Shown piece by piece: positions 51,731-61,205 of a DNA stretch of 64,000 bases. The stretch comes from Xanthomonas sp. XNM01 (lineage in GTDB: Bacteria; Pseudomonadota; Gammaproteobacteria; Xanthomonadales; Xanthomonadaceae). Below the pieces are notes generated by a model. That model saw only the letters and a list, made by a program, of their open reading frames with translations. It ran no database searches and was not told where the DNA came from. The DNA lies in assembly GCF_014851915.1 (NCBI RefSeq), contig NZ_JACVAP010000003.1:62001-126000 (forward strand), in the 5' to 3' direction. How positions within the stretch are numbered: the first letter of the stretch is position 1; each line of letters starts with the position of its first letter. Position numbers and translations under genes: made by a program.

Positions 51731-52156
51731 ATGAAGAAACGACATGTCCCCCTGCTCGTGCTGCTCCTGGCGCTGCCGCTGGCCGGGCTCGCGCAGACCG
51801 CACCGCCCTCCGCACTGCCAGCCTGGGACAAGCTCAGCCCGGAGCAACGCGAGGCGCTGATCGCGCCGGTGCGCGAGCGCTGGAATGCCGCTCCCGACGA
51901 GCGTGCACGCATGCTCGAACATGCGCAGCGCTGGAAGGCGATGTCGCCGGAGGAACGCGAGAAGGCGCGCCGGGGCATGCGTCGCTTCGACAACATGCCG
52001 CCGGAGGAACGCGAGCGCGCCCGGGTGATCTTCATCCAGACCCGCAAGATGACGCCGGAGCAGCGCACCCGGTTCCAGGAACGCTGGGAGCACATGTCGC
52101 CCGAGCAGCGCGAGCAGTGGCTGCGCGAGAACCGCGGCGGGGACCGGCAGCGCTGA
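51731..52156 (+). CDS. DUF3106 periplasmic protein
   Basis: The 141-residue protein MKKRHVPLLVLLLALPLAGL has a signal peptide and then five or more copies of a W/F-x(2)-L/M-x-PE(Q/E)R repeat, for example WKAMSPEEREKARRG, FDNMPPEERERAR and WEHMSPEQREQWL. The repeat is typical of DUF3106. The second ATG is chosen for its 8-base spacing to GGAG. It might be the periplasmic sensor part of the sigma system, which is inference. Confidence 0.8.
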   Translation: MKKRHVPLLVLLLALPLAGLAQTAPPSALPAWDKLSPEQREALIAPVRERWNAAPDERARMLEHAQRWKAMSPEEREKARRGMRRFDNMPPEERERARVIFIQTRKMTPEQRTRFQERWEHMSPEQREQWLRENRGGDRQR

Positions 52157-52171
52157 GGGCCGCCGCCCCGC

Positions 52172-53287
52172 TCAGACGACGGCGGGCGCCTCGCTGACGG
52201 CCACCGGCGCCTGCGGCCAGGCGGTCCTGGCCAGCAGTTCGTCGTTCCAGTCGAACGCCAGGCCGTCGCCGGCCAGGAACAGCGCGACGAAGTTGTAGAC
52301 GTTGCGCGCGTACATCTCGCTGGCGTGGATCGCACCCATGCTGGCCAGGTCCAGCGGGCCGGCGATGGTCACGCCCTGCAGGTCGATGGTCTGGCCCGGG
52401 CGGGTGGCCTCGCAGTTGCCGCCGGTTTCGGCGGCCAGGTCGACCACCACGCTGCCCGGCCGCATGCCGGCAACCATCGCGGTGGACAGGATCTTCGGCG
52501 CCGGCCGTCCCGGCACGGCGGCGGTGCAGACCACCACGTCGATCCCCTTGAGATGGTCGGCCAGGCGCTGCTGCTGCAGCGCGCGCTCCTCGTCGGTCAG
52601 CTGGCGCGCGTAGCCCCCCTCGCCGGCCGCGCTCACCCCCAGGTCGAGGAACTTGCCGCCCAGCGATTCGATCTGTTCGCGCGTTTCCGGGCGCACGTCG
52701 AAGCCCTCGACCTGCGCGCCGAGCCTGCGCGCGGTCGCGATCGCCTGCAGCCCGGCCACGCCGGCGCCGACCACCAGCACCTTCGACGGACGGATCGTGC
52801 CGGCGGCGGTGGTCAGCATCGGGAAGAACCGCGGCGCCAGCTGCGCGCCGATCAGCACGGCCTTGTAGCCGGCCATGCCGGCCTGCGAGCTGAGCACGTC
52901 CATCGACTGCGCGCGGGTGGTGCGCGGCAGGCGTTCGAGCGGAAAGGCCAGCACGCCGCGCGCGCGCAGCGCCGCTTCGCGCGCCGGATCGGCCTGCGGA
53001 TGCAGCATGCCGACCAGGGCCGCGCCCGGAGCCAGCGCCTGGATCGTCTCGCCGGGCGGCGGCTGCACGCAGACCACCAGGGCCGCCGTCGAGCGGGCGT
53101 CCGCACCGGCGAGGCGTGCACCGGCATCGAGATAGGCCTGGTCGACGATGCCGGCCCGCTCGCCTGCACCCGCCTCCACCACGACCTGCGCACCGAGCGC
53201 GGTCATCTTGCGCACCGTCTCCGGGGTCGCCGCCACGCGACGCTCGCCCGATGCCGCCTCGCGCAGTACCAGCACTTCCACCGCCAT
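52172..53287 (-). CDS. pntAA: NAD(P) transhydrogenase subunit alpha, soluble part
   Basis: The 371-residue NAD-binding dI domain MAVEVLVLREAASGERRVAA has the SSQAGMAGYKAVLIGA segment, the Rossmann loop VLVVGAGVAGLQAIATARRL and the mobile-loop region before GYARQLTDEE. It lacks the membrane part, which is pntAB. It converges with the sigma cassette (15-bp gap) and lies apart from the other pnt genes. Confidence 0.95.
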   Translation of the reverse strand: MAVEVLVLREAASGERRVAATPETVRKMTALGAQVVVEAGAGERAGIVDQAYLDAGARLAGADARSTAALVVCVQPPPGETIQALAPGAALVGMLHPQADPAREAALRARGVLAFPLERLPRTTRAQSMDVLSSQAGMAGYKAVLIGAQLAPRFFPMLTTAAGTIRPSKVLVVGAGVAGLQAIATARRLGAQVEGFDVRPETREQIESLGGKFLDLGVSAAGEGGYARQLTDEERALQQQRLADHLKGIDVVVCTAAVPGRPAPKILSTAMVAGMRPGSVVVDLAAETGGNCEATRPGQTIDLQGVTIAGPLDLASMGAIHASEMYARNVYNFVALFLAGDGLAFDWNDELLARTAWPQAPVAVSEAPAVV

Positions 53288-53380
53288 GCCTGCCCCTCGC
53301 CCGGTTGGGATCGGGCCGATGCTAGCAAAGGCGGGGGCGTGGTGCGCCGCATGCCGGCGCGGCACAGGCGGCGAGGCGGC

Positions 53381-55702
53381 TCAGTGCAGCGTCACCGGCC
53401 CCGGGTGGATGTCGAGGCGGTCGATCACGCCCTGCATCGCGCTGTCGAAGGCGCCATCGTCCTCGATGTGCTTGCGCAGGCGCCCAAGCCGGATCATCAC
53501 CGCCAGCTCCTCGGGCGAGGCCACGCAGAAGCGCACGCCGCGGCGGTTGACGAACAGCAGGCGCGCGGAGATCGGACTGATCCAAGACAGCTTGCCCGGC
53601 TGCACGCGGCCGTCCTTGTCGATGAAATCCAGCCAGGTGCCGATCGGCAGCGCGCGGATGTGGTCGGCATCGGCGTTGTCGAAATCCAGCGCATCGATGC
53701 CACCGGCCAGCTCGATCGGGCTGCGCTCGACCGCGGCCGCCGGCTGCGGCAGCGAGACCTGCGGCAGTTCCGGCAGCGCCTTCTCCAGTTCCGGCCGCTC
53801 GGCGGCCACGGCCTGCAGCGTGTCGTGCAGCGCGGCGATCGCCACTTCCGCCGCGTCGCCATGCACGCCGACGCTGGCGAACACGCGGCGCAGCGCCGGC
53901 TGCCACTGCTGCAGCCAGACCTTGCCGACCACGTGGCGACGCGCCTCGTCCAGCTCGTCCAGCAGGCCGTCGGCCAGTGCCAGCGCCTCGGCGCAGGCAT
54001 CGCTCTCGTCGCCGTCGCGCAGCAGGGTCAGGGTCAGGTGGTGCTGCCAGGGATTGCACAGGAAGCCACTGACCGCCTGCGGCAGGTCGAGCCCGTCGAT
54101 GCGCATCTCCAGCTCGCTCTCGGCGCGGGTGCGCGCCAGCTCCAGCCGCTCCTGGCCGCGCTGGATCTCGGCGGCGCGGCGTTCGGTGATCTCGATCCGG
54201 CGGCGGTGCTGCTCGAGGAAGTCGCGGAACTCCTCCTCCAGCGTCATGAAGATCGCCAGGTTCTCGTTGAACTCGGCGACCAGCCGCTCGATGATCTCCT
54301 CGACCTTGGCCAGCAGCGTGCGCTCGGCCGCGCTCTCGCCCTGGTTGCCCTCGCAGGCCTCGGCCAGCGCGTTGAGCAGGCGTCGCGCCGGATGGGTCTT
54401 CTGCACGAACATGCGCCGGTCCAGCAGCGCGACCTTGACGAAGGGCACCACCAGCCGGCCGATCAGTTCGCGCGGGCGCCCGGCCAGGTCGCGTTCGTCC
54501 AGGAGCACGTCGAACAGCATGCCGACCAGATCGATCGCGTCCTCGTCCTTGGGGTCGAGCCGGGCCATCGACGGGTCGACGCCGAGCTGGCTGGCGCTGG
54601 ACAGCACCTCGCTCTTGAGCCGTTGCGACAGCGACTCGCGCTCGTCGCCGATCGCGGCGTGCAGGGTCGCGCTGGGCGTGGCCTGCAGCAGCGACAGCAC
54701 CGACAGCATCTCGCGCTGGCTCAGCGGCCGCTGCTGCGACTGGGCGCTGGCGATGCCATCGGCGGCCTGGTCGACCGCGCCGCGCAGGTCGCGGCTCTGC
54801 TGCAGCATCTGGTGCAGCGCGTCCAGCAGCATGCCGGGCGCGGCGGGATTGCCGGGCGCGGCCGCGTCGCCGGCCGCGGCGAAGCCGCCGCGGGTCTCGG
54901 AGAAGCGCTGCATGAAGCGCGCCGCCCACGCCGGTGACATGTCCTCGCCCACGCCGGGTTCGCCCCAGCCGCCCTGGCCGGCGGCGAAATCCTCGGCCAT
55001 CGACGGCGCATCGCCGCGGCGCGGCCGCGCCGGCCTGCGCGCGGCGCCACCGCCGCCAGGAAGCACCCCGGCCCGCAGCAGGCGTTGATCGAGCGCGTCG
55101 TAGAGCTTGGCCATGGTCTGCGCCAGGTCGCGCTCGCACAGCTTGATCAGGACCAGCCGGACTTCCGGCGCCAGCTCGGCCATGGCGAAGGCTTCGTGCA
55201 CGGCCACGCCGATGTGCTCGGGCCCGACCGGATTGCGGTCGGCATCCAGCTCCAGGCCGCCGGCGATCCAGCCCAGGCGCCGGTCGATGCGCATCAGCAC
55301 CTGCTTGTGGTCGCGCAGCAGCCCGGCCGCCAGGGTGCGCACCGCCAGCCGCGATTCCAGTTCGTGTTCGGCCACCAGGCTCAACCCGCCCTCGCCCGCC
55401 GACAGCGTCGCCTCGGCCGATTCGGGCTGGCCCGATTCGAGCGCCAGCCACGCCTGCGACAGGCGCGTGCGGAACCGTCCGGAGACGGCATCGCGCTTGC
55501 GGCGCAGTTCGCGCATCCCGTCCAGGAACAGCAGCTGCGATCCCCCGGCCCGTTCGGCGCGATCGAACAGGACATCGTCGTAGCGCGCGACCGCCGCGGA
55601 GAACGCATCGCCCAGCGCGGGCAGAAAGCCATCGCGCACCTGCGCCAGCAACATCGCGTCGCGGGCGTGGTGGTGGAGCGGATCAGGGGTGGGGGTGCTC
55701 AT
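53381..55702 (-). CDS. DUF1631 protein, copy A
   Basis: The 773-residue protein starts MSTPTPDPLHHHARDAMLLA. It has a conserved GWIAGGLELDADRNPVGPEH motif near residue 150, a long helical middle, and a C-terminal domain TWLDFIDKDGRVQPGKLSWI with SPISARLLFVNRRGVRF. This matches DUF1631, whose members have been mislabelled thymidine phosphorylase. The C-terminal part looks like a PilZ-type beta-barrel, which is inference. A paralogue lies directly upstream. Confidence 0.88.
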   Translation of the reverse strand: MSTPTPDPLHHHARDAMLLAQVRDGFLPALGDAFSAAVARYDDVLFDRAERAGGSQLLFLDGMRELRRKRDAVSGRFRTRLSQAWLALESGQPESAEATLSAGEGGLSLVAEHELESRLAVRTLAAGLLRDHKQVLMRIDRRLGWIAGGLELDADRNPVGPEHIGVAVHEAFAMAELAPEVRLVLIKLCERDLAQTMAKLYDALDQRLLRAGVLPGGGGAARRPARPRRGDAPSMAEDFAAGQGGWGEPGVGEDMSPAWAARFMQRFSETRGGFAAAGDAAAPGNPAAPGMLLDALHQMLQQSRDLRGAVDQAADGIASAQSQQRPLSQREMLSVLSLLQATPSATLHAAIGDERESLSQRLKSEVLSSASQLGVDPSMARLDPKDEDAIDLVGMLFDVLLDERDLAGRPRELIGRLVVPFVKVALLDRRMFVQKTHPARRLLNALAEACEGNQGESAAERTLLAKVEEIIERLVAEFNENLAIFMTLEEEFRDFLEQHRRRIEITERRAAEIQRGQERLELARTRAESELEMRIDGLDLPQAVSGFLCNPWQHHLTLTLLRDGDESDACAEALALADGLLDELDEARRHVVGKVWLQQWQPALRRVFASVGVHGDAAEVAIAALHDTLQAVAAERPELEKALPELPQVSLPQPAAAVERSPIELAGGIDALDFDNADADHIRALPIGTWLDFIDKDGRVQPGKLSWISPISARLLFVNRRGVRFCVASPEELAVMIRLGRLRKHIEDDGAFDSAMQGVIDRLDIHPGPVTLH

Positions 55703-55865
55703 GCGCACTGCTCCGGGAGGGGCAGTTGGGGGGACGGGCGGGTGCGGCTCGGGGATTCCGCTGCTGCATCGTACGCGCCGGCCGTGATGACGACCGTGAT
55801 CCAGTGGGCAAATCACGGGCCGCGGAACGGCCGAATCCCTTGCGGCACAGGGCGTTGCCGGCGAT

Positions 55866-58088
55866 TCAGGCCGCCTGGACGGACGGCCCGAGGCGGTCGA
55901 CCACCGCCTGCATCGCGCTGTAGAAGGCGTCGTCCTCGCGGTGCTGGCGCAGGCGTCCGAGCCGGACCATCGCCGCCAGTTGCTCCGGGGTGGCCACGCA
56001 GAAGCGCGCGCCGCGCCGGTTGACGAACATGCGCTTGCCGGAAATCGGGCTGACCCAGGCCAGCTTGCCGGGCTGCACCCGGCCTTCGCGGTCGACGAAG
56101 TCCAGCCAGCTGCCCAGCGCGAGCGTCTGGAAGTACTCGACCGTTTCCAGGTCGAAGCCGATGGCCTCCGGCGGTTCGTCCGGGATCGGCGAAGGCTCGG
56201 CCTCGACCGGCGCCGGCGGTGATTCGGGCACGGTCGCGGCCGCTACCAGCGGCGCGAGGTCGCCGCGCGCCACGCCAAGCAGCACGTCCGACAAGGCTGC
56301 GGCGGCCGCCGCGGCCGCATCGGCCGGCATGCCCGCCTCGCTGTAGCAGCGCTGCAGCGCGGGCATCCGGGTCTGCGCCCAGGCCGCGTCGGCGCGCGGA
56401 CCGGTGCCGGCCGGATCGGCAGCCACCACGATCGCGTCGGCCAGGGCGATGCTCTCGGCCAGCCCGGCCTCGGCGTCGCGCAGCGCCAGCCGCTCGACCT
56501 GCTGCAGCCAGGGCCGGGCCAGGAAATCGTGCAGCGCGGCCGGGAGATGGCGTCCGCGGGTCAACCGCTCCAGCTCCGCCGCGGCGCGCTGGCGCGCCTG
56601 CACCCGGCGCTCCTCGGCACGCTGCAGTTCGGCGGCCCGGCGCTCGGCGATCTCCACGCGCCGCCGGTACTGCTCGCAGTACGCGCCGAACTCGGCCTCC
56701 ACCGCCAGGAACACGCCCTGGTGCTCGTCGAAGCCGGCCACGACCCGCTGGCTGGCGGCGCGCGCCTGCGCCAGCAGCGCCAGCTCGGCGGCCGACTCGC
56801 CGGGGTTGCCGTCGCAGGCGTCGGCCAGCAGGTTGAGCAGGCGCCGCGCCGGGTGGCTGTCGCGGGCGAACAGGCGCGGATCCTGCAGCGCGACCTTGGC
56901 CACCGGCACCAGCAGCTGCCCGATCACCGGGCGCAGGTCCGGCTGCAGGTGGGACTCGGCCAGGATCGACTCGAACAGCAGCGCGACCAGGTCGAGGATG
57001 TCCTCGTCGGCATGGTCCAGACGGATCGTGGCCGGATCCAGGCCGAGCCTGGACGCCTGGGTCAGGATCTCCCGGTACAGCCCCTGCGAGAGCGCGCCGG
57101 AGGCGGCGATGGTGTCGTAGCCGGCATGCGGCTCGATCTGCAGCAACGACAGGATCGACAGCAGTTCGCGCTGCGACAGCGCGCGCCGGGTCCGGGCGTC
57201 GGACAGCGCGCTGCGGAAGCGGTCGCGGACGCGGCGCGATGCCTGCAGCATGCGCCGCAGCTCCGGCGGCAGCAGTTCGCGCTCGTCGCGGGCGTGCACG
57301 TCGATCCCCGCCGCTACGGCGCCGGTCGCGCCACGCGCGCCGTCCCAGCGGCTGAAGAAGCGCGCGATCCAGTCCTCGGTCCCGGCCGCCTCGGCGCTCC
57401 CGGCCACGGGGATGCCGCCACGGCGCCGGCCGCCGGCCGGCATCTCCAGGTCGCGGACCAGGGTCACCAGCCGCGCCTCGAGCATCGAATACAGCGCACC
57501 GACGCGCTCGACCATGCCCGGCTCGCACAGCGCGATGGCGGCCAGCTGCGCGCGCACGCTGACCCGGGCACCGGTGAAGGCCGCATGCATCGCCGCGCCG
57601 AGGTGCTCGGGACCGATCGGATTGGAATCGATGTCCAGCCGCAGGCCGCCGGCGATGAAACCCAGATAGCGGTCCAGCCGCATCAGCTCCGGCCGCCAGG
57701 CCTGCTGGACCGCGCCGGCCAGGTTGCGCACCGCCAGGCGGACGTCCAGCTCCTGCTCGGCCACCAGCACCAGGTCGTTGCCGCGGGCGAAGGTGCGCTC
57801 GACCGACACCGGCCGGCCGCCTTCCAGCCCCTGCCAGGCCTTGGCCAGGTGCGCGCGGAAACGGGCGATCAGCGATTCGCGGTCGCGGCGCAGCTCCTGG
57901 ATCGCATCCAGGTACTCGCCCTGGGCCGGTGGCACCGCCGCGTCGGCGAGCTGGAACAGCCCGGTGCCCAGCCCGTCCAGTTCGGCGGCGAAGGCATCGG
58001 AGAGCGGCAGCAGGATCGCCTCCCGCACCTGGTTCAGCAGGTCGGGATTGCGGCTGGCCAGGTCGTCGGCGAACGGCGGGGTCTGCAT
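55866..58088 (-). CDS. DUF1631 protein, copy B
   Basis: The 740-residue protein starts MQTPPFADDLASRNPDLLNQ and shares the GFIAGGLRLDIDSNPIGPEH motif and the C-terminal SWLDFVDREGRVQPGKLAWV with SPISGKRMFVNRRGARF with copy A. The pair is an old tandem duplication, because the middle regions have diverged strongly. The 163-bp spacer between them holds nothing clear. Confidence 0.87.
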   Translation of the reverse strand: MQTPPFADDLASRNPDLLNQVREAILLPLSDAFAAELDGLGTGLFQLADAAVPPAQGEYLDAIQELRRDRESLIARFRAHLAKAWQGLEGGRPVSVERTFARGNDLVLVAEQELDVRLAVRNLAGAVQQAWRPELMRLDRYLGFIAGGLRLDIDSNPIGPEHLGAAMHAAFTGARVSVRAQLAAIALCEPGMVERVGALYSMLEARLVTLVRDLEMPAGGRRRGGIPVAGSAEAAGTEDWIARFFSRWDGARGATGAVAAGIDVHARDERELLPPELRRMLQASRRVRDRFRSALSDARTRRALSQRELLSILSLLQIEPHAGYDTIAASGALSQGLYREILTQASRLGLDPATIRLDHADEDILDLVALLFESILAESHLQPDLRPVIGQLLVPVAKVALQDPRLFARDSHPARRLLNLLADACDGNPGESAAELALLAQARAASQRVVAGFDEHQGVFLAVEAEFGAYCEQYRRRVEIAERRAAELQRAEERRVQARQRAAAELERLTRGRHLPAALHDFLARPWLQQVERLALRDAEAGLAESIALADAIVVAADPAGTGPRADAAWAQTRMPALQRCYSEAGMPADAAAAAAAALSDVLLGVARGDLAPLVAAATVPESPPAPVEAEPSPIPDEPPEAIGFDLETVEYFQTLALGSWLDFVDREGRVQPGKLAWVSPISGKRMFVNRRGARFCVATPEQLAAMVRLGRLRQHREDDAFYSAMQAVVDRLGPSVQAA

Positions 58089-58218
58089 CGGCCTCGAAAG
58101 TGGTCGTGGGGCACCTGGGCGACGGAGCGCCGGCCCGGCGCCCGCGTGCCGGAGCCCATGCCGGACGTGCTGCCTATACTGTCGGCAGACCCGCACCAGA
58201 ATGTAGCGAAACGAGATT

Positions 58219-58794
58219 ATGCACACAGTTTCCGGGCTGCAAGCCCTCGATGCGCGCCGCTCCGTGCCCTCGAAGCAACTCGGCGTGCCCGGGCCCGACC
58301 AGGCCACCCTGCTGCGCATGCTGCAGTCGGCCGTGCGCGTGCCCGATCACGGCAAGCTGGTGCCGTTCCGGTTCCTGACGATCCAGGGCGATGCCCGGCA
58401 TGCGCTGGGCGAGATCCTGGCCCGGCGCAGCCTGGCCCGCGACCCGCAGGCGCCGCCGGCGGTGGTGGACAAGGACCGCGAGCGCTTCTCGCACGCCCCG
58501 CTGGTCGTGATCGTGATCGCGCGCCTGCAGCAGGACCACAAGGTGCCCGAGCAGGAGCAGCTGCTGACCGCCGGCTGCGTCTGCTTCGCGCTGCTGCAGG
58601 CGGCCCAGGCCTGCGGCTTCGGCGCGCAGTGGCTGACCGCCTGGATGGCCTACGACGCCGACGTGGCCGCGACGCTGGGCCTGGCCGGGGACGAACGCAT
58701 CGTGGGCTTCATCCATATCGGTACGCCCCGGCAGGAGGCGCCCGAGCGCGACCGCCCCGACCCGTCCCTGCTGCTGCAGGACTGGCAGCCATGA
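58219..58794 (+). CDS. Nitroreductase family protein (YdjA-like)
   Basis: The 191-residue FMN enzyme MHTVSGLQALDARRSVPSKQ has the RRSVPSKQLG start and VRVPDHGKLVPFRFLTIQGD, typical of the YdjA group of small nitroreductases. The physiological substrate is not known. It overlaps the next gene (ATGA). Confidence 0.9.
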   Translation: MHTVSGLQALDARRSVPSKQLGVPGPDQATLLRMLQSAVRVPDHGKLVPFRFLTIQGDARHALGEILARRSLARDPQAPPAVVDKDRERFSHAPLVVIVIARLQQDHKVPEQEQLLTAGCVCFALLQAAQACGFGAQWLTAWMAYDADVAATLGLAGDERIVGFIHIGTPRQEAPERDRPDPSLLLQDWQP

Positions 58795-59747
58795 GCGTGG
58801 TCGCGCCGGCGCTGCCGGCTCCGCTGCCGCCGCTGTACCTGGTCGACGCCAGCCTGTACGTGTTCCGCGCCTGGCATTCGATGCCCGACGAGTTCCGCGA
58901 CGCCCAGGGCTGGCCGACCAACGCGGTGCACGGTTTTGCGCGCTTCCTGCTCGACCTGCTCGAGCGCGAGCGGCCGCAGCACATCGTGATCGCGTTCGAC
59001 GAGGCGCTGGACAGCTGCTTCCGGCACCGGATCTACCCGGCCTACAAGGCCAACCGCGAGCCGGCCCCGGAAGAACTGCGCCGCCAGTTCGCCCACTGCA
59101 AGGCGCTGTGCGCGGCGCTGGGCCTGAGCGTGCTCGCCCACCACGACTACGAGGCCGACGACCTGATCGGCACCGCCCTGTACCGGGCCCGCGCCGCCGG
59201 CCACCGCGGCGTGATCGTCTCGGCGGACAAGGACCTGTCGCAGCTGCTGGACGGGCACGATGAGCAGTGGGACTACGCCCGCAACCAGCGCTGGGGCATG
59301 GACGGGGTCAAGGCGCGGCACGGCGTGGAAGCGCGGCAGATCGCCGACTACCTGGCCCTGACCGGCGACGCGGTCGACAACATCCCCGGCGTCAACGGGA
59401 TCGGCGCCAAGACCGCGGCGATCCTGCTGGCGCATTTCGGCACCCTGGACGCGCTGCTGGAGCGGGTCGACGAGGTCGCCTTCCTGCGCCTGCGCGGTGC
59501 CGCGCAGGCGGCCGTGCGGCTGCGGGCGCAGCGCGAACTGGCCCTGCTGTGCCGGCAGCTGACCACGATCGCACTGGATGCACCGCTGGATTACGACGGC
59601 CCGGTCGCGCTGCGCGCAGCCGCCGACGCGGCCATGCTCGACGGCTTGGTCGCCAGCCTGCGGTTCGGGCCGATGACCCGGCGCCGGCTGCTGCAGGCCG
59701 CCGGGCTGGGGCTGCCCGACGCGGCGCCGTCATCGATTCCCGTTTAG
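58791..59747 (+). CDS. 5'-3' exonuclease (ExoIX/Xni-like)
   Basis: The 318-residue protein has the FEN-type metal and DNA motifs: LVDASLYVFRAWHS, FRHRIYPAYKANREPAPEEL, YEADDLIGT, VSADKDLSQLL and TGDAVDNIPGVNGIGAKTAA. It matches the nuclease domain of DNA polymerase I without the polymerase. Such proteins act as flap nucleases. Coupled to the nitroreductase. Confidence 0.93.
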   Translation: MSVVAPALPAPLPPLYLVDASLYVFRAWHSMPDEFRDAQGWPTNAVHGFARFLLDLLERERPQHIVIAFDEALDSCFRHRIYPAYKANREPAPEELRRQFAHCKALCAALGLSVLAHHDYEADDLIGTALYRARAAGHRGVIVSADKDLSQLLDGHDEQWDYARNQRWGMDGVKARHGVEARQIADYLALTGDAVDNIPGVNGIGAKTAAILLAHFGTLDALLERVDEVAFLRLRGAAQAAVRLRAQRELALLCRQLTTIALDAPLDYDGPVALRAAADAAMLDGLVASLRFGPMTRRRLLQAAGLGLPDAAPSSIPV

Positions 59748-59757
59748 CATTCGACGC

Positions 59758-60327
59758 ATGGACGACACGACCGGCAACAGCACAGAGTCCACCCCACGCG
59801 TGGTCTACGAAGGCCGCTACCAGCGCATGGTGGTGCGTGGCACGTGGGAGTATTCCGAACGGGTCCATGCGGGCGGCCTGGCGGCGATCATCATCGCGGT
59901 CACGCCCGAGGACCGGGTGCTGTTCGTCGAACAGTTCCGCGTGCCGCTGCAGGCACGCACGATCGAGATGCCGGCCGGCCTGGTCGGCGACGAGCACGCC
60001 GGCGAGTCGATCGAGGAATCCTCGATCCGCGAGCTCGAGGAAGAGACCGGCTGGACCGCCGAACGCGCCGAGGTCCTGATGATCGGCCCGACCTCCTCCG
60101 GCGCCAGCAGCGAGAAGATCGCCTTCGTCCGTGCCACCGGCCTGCGCCGGGTCGGCGAAGGCGGCGGCGACGCCAGCGAGGCGATCACCGTGCACGAGAT
60201 CCCGCGCGCGCAGGCCGCCGCCTGGCTGGCCGGCAAGATCGGCGAAGGCTACGAACTGGACGCCAAGCTCTGGGCGGGTCTGTGGATGATCGACCACAAC
60301 CTGGACGGCAGCCCGCGCGATGTCTGA
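59758..60327 (+). CDS. Nudix hydrolase
   Basis: The 189-residue protein has the Nudix box pattern Gx5Ex7RELxEExGW (GDEHAGESIEESSIRELEEE then TGW). The VHAGGLAAIIIAVTPEDRVL and EQFRVPLQARTIEMPAG parts resemble the ADP-sugar pyrophosphatase subgroup. The substrate is not fixed by sequence. It overlaps the next gene by 8 bases. Confidence 0.92.
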   Translation: MDDTTGNSTESTPRVVYEGRYQRMVVRGTWEYSERVHAGGLAAIIIAVTPEDRVLFVEQFRVPLQARTIEMPAGLVGDEHAGESIEESSIRELEEETGWTAERAEVLMIGPTSSGASSEKIAFVRATGLRRVGEGGGDASEAITVHEIPRAQAAAWLAGKIGEGYELDAKLWAGLWMIDHNLDGSPRDV

Positions 60328-61099
60328 GGCCGGCATGGGCATGCTGCTGCAGCCGGGCGACCCGGCACCGTTCACCCTGCACCGTCCGCACGGCGCATCG
60401 CCGTGGCTGTTGGTGGTCGACCACGCCGGCCAGGCGATCCCGCGCGCGCTCGGCGACCTCGGCCTGCCTCCCGGCGAGATCGACCGCCACATCGGCTGGG
60501 ACATCGGCGTGGCCGGCGTGGCCGCCCGCCTGGCCGAGGCGATGGACGCCTGGACCATCCTGCAGACTTACTCGCGGCTGGTGATCGACTGCAACCGGCC
60601 GCTGATCTCGCCGACCTCGATCGTGACCGCCAGCGACGGCACCCCGGTGCCGGCCAACCTCGACCTGGACGACGCGGCGCGCGCCGCGCGCGCCGAGGCG
60701 ATCTTCCGGCCCTACCACGCGCGCATCGTCGAGGCGCTCGACCAGCGCCAGGCCCAGGCGCGGGCGACCCTCCTGGTCACCCTGCACAGCTTCACCCCGT
60801 CGATGCACGGCATCGACCGTCCCTGGCACTGCGGCGTGCTCTACAACCGCGACGCGCGGCTGGCGCATGCGCTGCGCGACGCGCTGCAGGCCGAGGGCGA
60901 CCTGGTGGTCGGCGACAACCAGCCCTATGCGGTCACCGATGCCAGCGACTACGCGATCAACGTCCATGGCGAACGGCGCGGACTGCCGCACGTGGAACTG
61001 GAGATCCGCCAGGACCTGATCGCCGATGCCGATGGCCAGGCATTGTGGGCGCTGCGCCTGCAACGCCTGTTCGCGCAGCTGGAGCCGGCGTTCGCATGA
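60320..61099 (+). CDS. N-formylglutamate amidohydrolase family protein
   Basis: The 259-residue protein has VVDHAGQAIPRALGDLGLPP, HIGWDIGVAGVAARLAEAMD, SRLVIDCNRP and TLHSFTPSMHG, the metal and substrate motifs of the family. In histidine breakdown the enzyme makes glutamate from N-formylglutamate, but no hut genes are next to it, so another amide may be its substrate. Confidence 0.9.
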   Translation: MSEAGMGMLLQPGDPAPFTLHRPHGASPWLLVVDHAGQAIPRALGDLGLPPGEIDRHIGWDIGVAGVAARLAEAMDAWTILQTYSRLVIDCNRPLISPTSIVTASDGTPVPANLDLDDAARAARAEAIFRPYHARIVEALDQRQAQARATLLVTLHSFTPSMHGIDRPWHCGVLYNRDARLAHALRDALQAEGDLVVGDNQPYAVTDASDYAINVHGERRGLPHVELEIRQDLIADADGQALWALRLQRLFAQLEPAFA

Positions 61100-61205
61100 G
61101 CTCGATTAACGCGTTCGCAACGCCGGTAACGGTTTCATGCCCACATACGCGCACGATCGCCGCGATCCGGCATACTCGCGCGGTTGCTCCCCTCAGCACT
61201 CACGC

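Noticed and set aside
58175-58180. Plus-strand TATACT before the nitroreductase gene
   Set aside because: No -35 box at 16-18 bases and no hairpin at the 10-base offset seen in the ribosomal promoters.
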